A DNA stretch of 64,000 nucleotides from Choristoneura fumiferana (Eukaryota > Arthropoda > Insecta > Lepidoptera > Tortricidae), in assembly GCF_025370935.1 (NCBI RefSeq), contig NC_133501.1, forward strand, positions 3,910,565 to 3,974,564, given 5' to 3'. Under the pieces are notes generated by a model. It had not been told where the DNA came from. It worked only from the letters and a program-made list of their open reading frames with translations, and ran no database searches. The translations under genes and the position numbers were made by a program. This document shows, one piece after another, positions 1 through 9,690 of the stretch (position 1 is its first letter; each line of letters starts with the position of its first letter).

Positions 1-660
1 TATGTAGGTAACTAGACGTCGGGAATAACACGTAAGGGACTTTTTGACTCGATATTCCCACGGGATACTTAGGGATAAAATCTCTAACTAACAACCACTG
101 GGTTTAGAGCCATGAATTTTGGTATTTAGGTAGCTGGACCTCTGGAATAACACACAAGCTAATTTTTATCCCGATATTCCCACGGATAGGGATAATCTTG
201 AAATTAATAACCGCTGGGCTTAGAGTCAAGAAATTTGGTACGCAGGTAGCTAGACGTCTGGAATAACACATAAGCGACTTTTTGACCCGATATTCCCACG
301 GATACCTAGGGATAAAAATCTCGAAATAACAACCACTGGGCTTAGAGCCATGAAATTGGGTATGTAGGTAGCTGGACCTCTGCAATACACATAATCTATT
401 TTTTACCCCGATATTCCATCGGGATAGGGATAAAATCTTGAAATATTACCGCTGAGCTTAGAGTCATGAAATTTGTTTGTAGGAAGCTGGATGTCTAGAA
501 AACACATAGGTTACTTTTTGACCCAGGATACACTAGGATATAAATATAATCAAATAACTACCGCTAGGCTTAGAGCACATGAATTGATGTAGGTAGCCGT
601 ATGTCTGGAATAACACATAAGTACGCTACTTTTATCCCGATATTCCCACGGGATAGTTTT
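1..660. repeat. Tandem ~120-bp units of a dispersed repeat
   Basis: About five imperfect units of roughly 118-120 bp. Each contains a GATATTCCCACGG-like motif (near 51, 172, 289, 408 and 638), then a block reading AGGGATAAAATCT, then a block around CTGGGCTTAGAGTCATG and GGTAGCTAGACGTCTGG. Single units of the same family occur at 21240-21460, 43775-43870 and 61035-61125. No coding potential. It looks like the internal tandem part of a lepidopteran interspersed repeat. Confidence 0.8.
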
Positions 661-1090
661 GTAAATAAGCCCCCCATACACCCCTATTATTATTATTATT
701 ATTGTATTTTTCTTTAATTGTATACTGTAGTTTTTAAGTATTTTATTTGTAATTATTTTATTTTGAAAAATGACTTTCTGCCATGTTTCTTGCGGCGCAT
801 TCTTCTTGGCGCATTCGTCTTTCCGAAAGCGCTGGTAGTTCAATTGAAAATGAGATGAAAATGCCCATTGCGGCCAATTTACTGAATAAATGATTTGTAT
901 TTAAAATCATAAAAAAATAAATTTTGAAACTTCAGCACTGGGTTTAGAGTCTTGAATTTTGTACAGTTATTCACAACACAACCTCAATGAAGACCACGAT
1001 ATAAATATTGGGAATTTCCAGGGGAATTTTGTAAAATCTGAAAATTTCAATTGCAGCTACCACCCTAACAACTTTTTGCCTATTCGCAGT
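661..1090. other. AT-rich spacer with a short (TAT)n run
   Basis: Contains a (TAT)n microsatellite near 684-703 and otherwise AT-rich sequence. I see no gene here. Confidence 0.5.
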
Positions 1091-2160
1091 AAAAGCTAGT
1101 GTTAGATAAACTAAAAATACTTAAGCTAATATTTAATTTCACCTAATTTTCATTTTAGTGAAAGTAATTTTGAATACAACTTACTTTACATAATTTTGTT
1201 TCGTCTAATTTTAAATTACCTAATTATCATTTAGCATAAACTCATTTAATATAATGTTTGACTGATATAATTATATTTTGTCTAACATACATGTCACATA
1301 ATTTCATTTTGTATTAACTTATTTCGTATAACGTTTGACTGACATAATTATTTTTTGTCTAACATACATGTAGCATAATTTCATTTTGTATAAAGTTTGA
1401 TATAATTATATTTTGTCTAACATACATTGTATATCGCATAATTATATTTATTCTAATCATGGTTAATCCGAATAAATTGCGATATCGTTAGTTAATTCTA
1501 AAAAGTTCAGTATTATAAAATATAGTCGGTTCTGGCGCTTCGCAGGCCGCTGCCGCGGCACGCTCGCTTCGCTCGCTCGGCTAGCGCACTGTAGCATGCA
1601 GTTCTACCTAACGCTCCTCCTCGCTTCGCTCGTCGTCGTACCTATTCCCTGTATGTTTAGTATTGTTACTTGCTTGAACCGAATAAAAAATTAGTGGAAT
1701 ATATGGTTTAATTTATTTACATTTTAACCTACCTAATTGACCTTATTTTATAATAAACATTTAGGTACCAAAATTAGGCAGTACAGTCTAATGTTAGTTA
1801 AAACGTTATTCGGCTACATGATGATTAGTTAAAATAAGAATCGACAAAGTGAGTTTTCGATAAAATAATATAAGTACGACAAAACAAGAGTTATGCAAAA
1901 TGATATTAGTTAAAACGTTATTCGGCTACATGATGATTAGTTAAAATAAGAATCGACAATGTGTTTTCGATAAAATAATATTCGACTAAACAAGAGTTAT
2001 GCAAATGATCATTTAGTAAAAATGAAAATTCGACAAAATAAAAATTAAGAATAATGAAATTATACAAATTGACTTTAGACAAACTATTCATTATAGTAAA
2101 AGTTGTTAGACAAAGTGAAATTAGGCAAAAAAAAATTGGACTAGTCAAGGTACCAAAATA
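1091..2160. repeat. Degenerate AT-rich element with a GC-rich core
   Basis: Both arms are made of short degenerate motifs of the type TTTNGTCTAA and ACATAATTTCATTTTGT repeated many times. They flank a GC-rich core at about 1530-1650 with repeated GCTCGCTTCGCTCG. A related core in the opposite orientation is at 25240-25370 inside a similar element. No protein-coding signal was found. Confidence 0.55.
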
Positions 2161-2239
2161 CCAACTAAACTTCGTCTGTGTGTAAATTTGTTTGGGTAGT
2201 CTCATGAACTACTAAGTTGGTGGTCTTAAGTATTAAGTA

Positions 2240-2930
2240 TTTTAAATAGACGGTGTACTGCCTTTTCGGCGAAATATGTTTCGCCAAATTTCACTTAGCA
2301 ACCAATCTTTCGCCAAAGTTTCATTTGGCAAACCATTCGTTGGCATAACTTTACTCCGCATTTTTCTTATTTCGCAACATTTTTATATTGCAAAATTTTA
2401 CTTCATCACACTTTTATGTGGCAAATAATTATGTAGCAAATGATTGGCTAAGGCGAATAACAAATTGTCAAATAACATTTGGCCAATTTTTATATTGTAA
2501 AGTTTTACTTCAAAATTTGTGCGAGCGAGCAAGACGGCTCGGAGCAGAAGCGATTTGGATAGTTTAGGTTCAGAAGGCTAAGGCGGGAGCGAAGTGGAGC
2601 GTAGCTCCCGCCTTAGCCTTCGATGTTAGGTTTTTTTTATAGCAGCCAGGATAACTGCAACTAGGAAAGTAGATTGGATCCCATTTAAAATGTCGCTAAA
2701 TTAAGGTATGCCAATCAATATATTTGACTAAAACATAAATGACATCTTAAGGAAATTCCAGGTAATAATTTGCATAATAATAATTTATCAAATGATTAGT
2801 TGGGAAATGATATCAGTGCGAAACGTTGAGTTGGGAAATAACATTTCGCCTAAATAAAAATATGGGATAAATAGTTTGGGAGCTAATAATTTGCTTTATA
2901 ATTTTCGCCAAAACATTAGTAAACCTAAAT
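2240..2930. repeat. Degenerate element with TTTCGCCAAA-type motifs
   Basis: Many short diverged motifs (TTTCGCCAAATTTCA, GGCAAATNATT) surround a GC-rich inverted stretch at 2570-2625. A similar motif field lies at 38820-39480. No open frame of note. Confidence 0.5.
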
Positions 2931-3099
2931 AGACGTAGGCTACTTTTCATTCCGGGCAAGTGCATGGTTTGTGCCCGCAAGATGCAGACGCAGTCGCCGG
3001 CACCAGCTAGTATAGTATGGTTCTATCTGTATCAGTTTATTGCGTTTAAGCCCCGCGAGCTGTTAAATGGGCAACGCGTCCTCGCCGCGATGTGCACTC

Positions 3100-3261
3100 G
3101 CGCCGGCGCGCGCTGATTGGATCCTGATTGCTTCTGTTATCGCGCGCCCGCAGCCTGTGGCCGCGACGCCGCCTTTACATACGCTAATTTATAAATTTGA
3201 ACCTCCGTGCGGTTCCGCTCACGCTAACAGTATTTAATAGACGAGTGAAAGGGGCGGTTTG
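3100..3261 (+). promoter_or_regulatory. Candidate promoter/5' leader of the SLC18-like gene
   Basis: GC-rich block upstream of the transporter start. It holds an inverted CCAAT box (ATTGG near 3115), a TATA-like TTTATAAATTT at about 3188-3198 and a GGGGCGG GC box at 3251-3257. Spacing to the ATG at 3262 would suit a TATA-driven start near 3220. This is inferred from sequence only. Confidence 0.35.
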
Positions 3262-3451
3262 ATGCAAACTTCCAGTTGCGAAGTTGTCAGAGGCGCCCTG
3301 CGGCCGCGGGCTCGGCGGCGCGGCTCGGAGCCGCAGTCGGGCGGCGGCGGCGGCGGCAGCATGAGCCCCGACACTCCCGAGGGCGGGCTTGCCCCCTTCG
3401 CGCTGGTCTACCTCACCTTCTTCCTCGACAACGTCTTGCTGACCGTCTTGG
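3262..3451 (+). CDS. SLC18-like exon 1 (start, TM1)
   Basis: Encodes the cytosolic N-terminus and most of TM1 (LVYLTFFLDNVLLTVL), with the TM1 Asp needed for amine recognition in VMAT. It ends G|GTGAGT, phase 1. ATG 3361 (A at -3) is a stronger start than ATG 3262 (T at -3). The longer form adds an Arg/Gly-rich leader. Confidence 0.85.
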
Positions 3452-6400
3452 GTGAGTCTCTCGTCTGCGAGTTGAACTTTTTCCAATTATCTGATCCGGT
3501 GGCGCAAGGCGGTACACTACAAATTAGATTTTTTATCCCGTAGCGGCGCTCCAGTATGAGAATAAAAAAATTGGCTAGCTTTCTACTCCGTGGAAATTTC
3601 GAGAAATCTCATCTTAGTTTATTTTTATGATCCTCTAAGAATATCTACCATGTCTGCTAAATTTCAAGCATCCTAGCTTCAGTGTACCGAATCAGACAAT
3701 ATTATTCAGTAAATATGTATATGTAATTTATAAGATGCCTAGCTAGATAATGTATCGTCTACGAGCGGTCGAACGAACGCGTCTCGTTCAGCGTCTAAAG
3801 CTTAGCGTAGGTGTTGTTGCGCTCGCGCGCTGCGGCGGCCTGGGGCCTGGGGCCTGGGCCTGGGGGTGACCGCCTGACCGGCTGACCACTAGCTGGTGCG
3901 GTGTGAGTCTGTCACTTGAGCTGGTTCACATCAGGTCGTAGGTACTATCAGCATATCCATTCTTGGTTTCAGTGGTGTTCCCACTGTTAGATGCACGATC
4001 TGACAATGCCGATCACAACACACAACAGACAACAAGTGTGATATGCCAAACGTTGTACCTACCATCAGCCAAATAAGTGGTCTATCAATTTTTAAACTAG
4101 TTCCTATCAAATGGATATGTCGCTAAAGTCGAACTTTCAAGTTGACTGACACGACTATTGGCATTATTGTTTTATGACGTGGAAACGATTATCAACTTTA
4201 GGGTGGTAGACCATATATTTGGCTGATGGTACCTGGCCGGCTTCTGTCGTTCCCTTCGATCAACAATAGGTACAACTAGATGTCGGGTCGCCATAATTTT
4301 TTTTTTCAATAAAACTGTCGGTACGACCAATATGTCACTGATGTGAAGCAATCCCGAGTGCGTTAGACAATAGATAAGTGTCCAACGCACTCGGAAGCAG
4401 AATCGTTTTCACCACGCATTTCTGTCACACGGCATAAGACGAGGGTAGAAAGAGATGTTGAATACGATGGTGAACGTCTGCGCGTTAGTCATACGGCATC
4501 AGGTGTCGGGCTCACACCGCATGGCGGAGACTCCGAGCAGAGCTCTACTCTATCTGAGCGGTTGTGGTTGTGGCTTGGCAGTGCCCGTGATCCCTGACTG
4601 GGTGCGCGAGGGCGAGCTGGCGCGCTGGGCCGCGGCCGCGCAGGAGGCGCCGCTGGCCGCGCTGCTGGCCGCCGGGGCCGGCAACCACTCCGTCCTCCGC
4701 GAGGCCGCATCCGCCGGCAACACCACGCGCGGCGAGACCTTCAGTGAGCGCCTCTTTCATCCTCCATGCTTTTCAACTTATCAGAACTACGGCCTGCCTG
4801 ACTAAGTCCTCACATTCCGAGGGGAGGCTTAGGCCTAATTAAATCAATTAATTGATTGAAATCCCTTTTTAGGGTTCCGGAGCCAAAATGGCAAAAACGG
4901 AACCCTTATAGTTTCGCCATGTCTGTCTGTCTGTTTGTCCGTCCGTCCGCGGCTTTGCTCAGGGACTATCAATGCTAGAAAGAAAGGTGCAACTTTGCAC
5001 GGATATATGTAAACTATGCCGACAAAATGGTACAATAAAAAAAAATTACAAAAACAATTTTTTAGGTTACCTCCATCGAAGTAGTTAAAGTGGGGGTGAT
5101 TTTTTTTCTCATACAACCCTATAGTGCGGGGTACCGTTGGATAGGTCTTTTAAAACCATTAGGGGTTTGCTAGGATGATTTTTCAATTAATTGATTTTGC
5201 GAAATATTAAACTTGAAAGTGCAAATTTTCATTAAAATCGAGCGTCACACCCCCCCTCTAAAATCTAAACCGGTGGCTGGAAAAAATTGAAAAAATTCAG
5301 GATGGTAGTAAGTAAGTTATCAAACTTTCAAGGAAAACTATAACGGCTAAGTTTGCTTGAGAATTATTAGTAGTTTTACTCTAAGGTATAAAATATACCT
5401 AAACTTGGAAGATTCCGTATAAAATACGAAATACTTACGTAGAAAAATATGTCATTTTTTTCGTAATGGCTACCGAACCCTATTTTGGGCGTGTCCGACA
5501 CGCTCTTGGCCGGTTTAAAAAATTAGGTGACAAGGAACACAAGATATAGGTACAAAATGATTCGGGAGACGTGAGCTGGACCGACCCTACACCATTACCT
5601 AATTGATAATGGATCGTTCACAATCATGGTAAAGCCCCACACTTTTAATTGCAGACAGTAACCGTGCACTAGGCCCCCTCTACCCCACTGGGCACACTGG
5701 GCACGTGCCCAGGGCCCCGCGACGCATTGGGGCCCCCCAGTCCCTACTCCATTACCAAACGATAACCGATAGCTACTCCACTCTCGCCTGAAAATCCAGG
5801 CTTAGGTACCGAATGCAGCATGTTGTGCCCGGGCCCCCGGGGCCTCTAATAGGCTAAAGACAACCCTGCGCGCACTTTGTATTGAGACGTTTTTGTTTTC
5901 AACAAAAAATCACAAACATGCACCACGCAAAAATGGATATAATAATAATAATAATTAAACTTTATTTCAAACGTTATTACATCCATATTTAATAGTGTTA
6001 GTAATTCTTAATCTATGTTACTTTATCGCCTACTTAAATCTAAATCGCGCTACAGCCTTTATTTGACCGACCCAGTACGCCAGAATGGGGCAATCGTACC
6101 TATCAGCTATGACACTCAGGATGCTGTTAGTACTCCTGAGTCTGCCCAGCAACGAGACGATCTTCTTACGCATGAGCGCTTGAAAACCGTCCGTGCGAGC
6201 CTCTGCAAACATCAGCGATGCACGCTTGAACCACGATATCAAAACTCATTCACTTTTGGTGTTTATAAAATCTTTAAAATATCTTGAACATGAAACTACC
6301 GTGAGACTCACTCATATTAAATATAATGATAACTCACGTCTCGAGTTTAGCTCGACATGTTTCGGGCTACGGATTCGAAACATGTCGAGCTAAACTCGAT

Positions 6401-9400
6401 TTAAGACGTGAGTTATCCGGGTCATTATATTAAATATTTATTTGATAGATAGAGGGGGTACTCGTATATGTAGGTATGCACAGTAATTAATAATAATTGT
6501 TACAGCGCAGAGATTGTAACTATTGTGAGTACAATGATGTTGATGATGGTCTGGGTTACACTTACGTATCATGGAGAAATAGAAAGGAAATGAGAGGGAA
6601 TTCAGCTCCGCAAGGCATTTTATACTGAACCCATTCGTCATACCGTTCAGTGAACGTAATGTACTCGCGGCTGGCTTAACGGCTTAACCAATCACTGGCC
6701 CGATCTTCGCTAGAAGACCGGGCCAGTGTGGCCACCACAGATACACATTTGATCATCCAGGCTTTCTGCCCGAGAATGAGTGGCGCTTCAGACGCCACAC
6801 ACTAAACAACAAAGATTAAATTGATTAAGCAGTAAGTAGTAGCTACATATTACGGTACATGCTTCATCAACCATCTCTCCGCCAATCGCCGCCTCACCGT
6901 ATGGAGATTGCATTTGAATATATCAATATCTATAGTTCCTCCGCCACGCCACGTCGTTCAGACTGCGACAAGCTCGCCTCAAAAAACTATTTGTCCTGTA
7001 TTTGGTCGCACCTAACTTGAGTGAAATGGGTGGATGGTATCTTTTGGATCTATTAGGGGTATTGAAGGATATACAATACAACAAATCGAGGCAATCAACC
7101 TTACCTCTAGTAATACTGAGGGCATAGACGACGTCCGCTATCTCTCGTCGTTTGTGCAACGGAATAAGATGATGCTGATAATAATATATGTAGCCTTCAC
7201 TATCTGAATCCGGTATAGGGCTGGAACTGCTCACGTCTCCTGAATCATCTGTACAATATTAGCAAAATAATGCTGACGCAAATGATTTTGCATCATAACA
7301 GCTATAAAACCTGTGTTCTCGGCCCGGTGGGACTTGCTACTCATGTGGAGATGGATACAACCCCACCCCATCCATATACCAACCTTCAGCCGAGATGGCT
7401 GCTATTTTTATTTTTTTAATTTTGAATGGACCATACTAACACTGGGTCATAGGACATCGTTACTAACACGGGTCAAAGATCAGTCGGTTGACGTGGTGCG
7501 TCGTGATCGTGCAGCGGACGGGGCCGCGGGCCTGGGCAGCACGGCGGTGGTGGGCGCGGTGCTGGGCGCGAAGGCGGCGGCGCAGCTGGCGGCGGCGCCG
7601 TGGGCGGCGCGCGCGGTGTGCGGGGGGGCGCGGCGCGCGCGCTGGCGGCGGGCGCGGCGCTGCTGGCGGGCGCGGCCCTGCTGCTGGCGCGCTGCGCGGG
7701 CGCGGGCGCGGCCTGCGCGGGGGCGGCGCGCGCGCTGCACGGGGCCGGCTCCGCGCTGACCGGCGTGGCCGGCCTGGCGCTGTGCGCCGCCACGCCGCAC
7801 CGGCTGCCGGCGCTGCTGGGCGCCGTCGCTCTCGGTACCCCCCTCCCTCTAGACGACCTCACGGTTCACGGGCTCACGTTATCTCCGACTGTTGGCGTTG
7901 GGCGCCATGAATCTCGGTGCCAGCCTCTCACTAAATCGGATGAGCATTTCGATAACTTTAGGTACATTTCTGTGAATCATCAAATGTAGCGGATACTACC
8001 TGGTAATTTGACATGGCTGAAGAGAAGAGACATAGTACATCCCAGTAAAACGTAGTGGTTATATGCTCTTTGCATCCCAGGTTTGAACAAATCAAGGATC
8101 ACAATCAAGCCAATAGCTATATAGCTTGTGTGTATAGTTTTAAACTTTTGTGATTTTCACTCATAGTCAAAATATCACAATCGGGACTTATCACGCTATA
8201 ATACACGAGTAATTTTAACCTCGACGTTTCAACCACATTAAATGGCCGCGGCGTGGTGGTTACGAGTAGGTAGGCTGAAGTCGAAGTGTAAGGTGTCAGC
8301 AGCGCGAGTCCTTCGAACTACCCGCACTTGATCACAAAAAGAAGCGGTACTCGTATTTTGAACAGGTGTGTAATGAACAACACAACGGTATAACAACATT
8401 TGATATAATTCCAAACGATATAACAACATTTGATATAATTTCAAAGGATAGGAGCTTCACAGAACTTTTTTATAAAATAAACCTAACCTAACCGAAAGTA
8501 CATCAAATCGAATTAATAACAATATAAATAAGTTTGGTTGAATATGGATACTTAAGTCCCGATTGTGAATTTTGACTACATACAATCAAGTTACAAGCCA
8601 GCTCTTGCAGTTCAAGAGTCTGCTAAAATCTGTTGGATTAATTTGAAGACACCTTTTAGAAAGCGCTATGTGTTACCTATGTCAACCTATGTGGAGCTGT
8701 GTTTGTGTGTGTGCAGTCCGTGCTAACCCCCCCCCCCCAGGTGTCCTGGTGGGCTACCCGACGGGCGGGCTGCTGCCACCCGCGTGGAGCTTCCCGCTGC
8801 TGGCCGCCGCGCTGCTCGCCGACCTCGGTGCGTGTGGTTTGAATTTTGGATTGCCCCGCTCCATTATCGCTCGCTTTTGTCAATAATTTGAAGTAATCCA
8901 TTTACCTATATCTCCGTATGTATTTCCCCTGAAACGAATGATATCGGGCGTTTATACGCGAAAACCTTGCTTGGTGTTAACGAAAGGACGAAAGGGTATG
9001 CAGGTTCATTTGTCTTTCTGAATGGAGGAGGCGCTTCAGAGGTCCTCGTCAGTGTTATGCTTTCACCCCGCGATGGAGACGCGCTAACCAAATGGTCTTG
9101 AAATTCTCCTTGTGGTTCTGTAGACCTACCTACGTCGCTGCTAATACTTTCTTTATTATGATTAAAGCTTTACAATACGTATTTTTACGTAAAGAGGAAT
9201 ACAATCGGGTGAGTTTAAGTTTGCATGTGTACCTAGATATTATATAACTAATATATATGCTAAATATAAGTGATCCTCCTCTTCTGTCTAATAAATGGAG
9301 TATAAAGTCTCTCTCTACTTACCTAAGTAAAGGGTCAGGGAAACATTGAGACGCGTTACTTCGGGTAACCGAAGCCAACAGCGTCCGAATATTTCAGGAA

Positions 9401-9659
9401 CGTTCCGTTCTAGTTTTCCAGAAATGTTGCCAGGTGAACTTCGCACGCGACGGGCACGAAATCCCGCTCCTCTACATTGACGAATGCAGCATTTTAGAAG
9501 TTACGTTCGACTGGCCGCTTACCGCTGAAGATGGTGGGTAGAGAGACCAGGGTCTGAGTTGCGTCTCAGAGTGAACTGCCTACTTTGCGCGCTCGAAACA
9601 CTTCGTTGGATCATTTAGGCGATCGCAAAATGTCTTTTTTTGTGCGTGCGTGCGTCCGT

Positions 9660-9690
<31 letters not shown>

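Noticed and set aside
1..660. Regularly spaced repeats that could suggest a CRISPR array
   Set aside because: Units are ~120 bp, diverged, without unique spacers, and the genome is eukaryotic.
7473..7862. Long Ala/Pro-rich reverse frames opposite transporter exon 3
   Set aside because: Antisense shadows of a very GC-rich coding exon, with no independent features.
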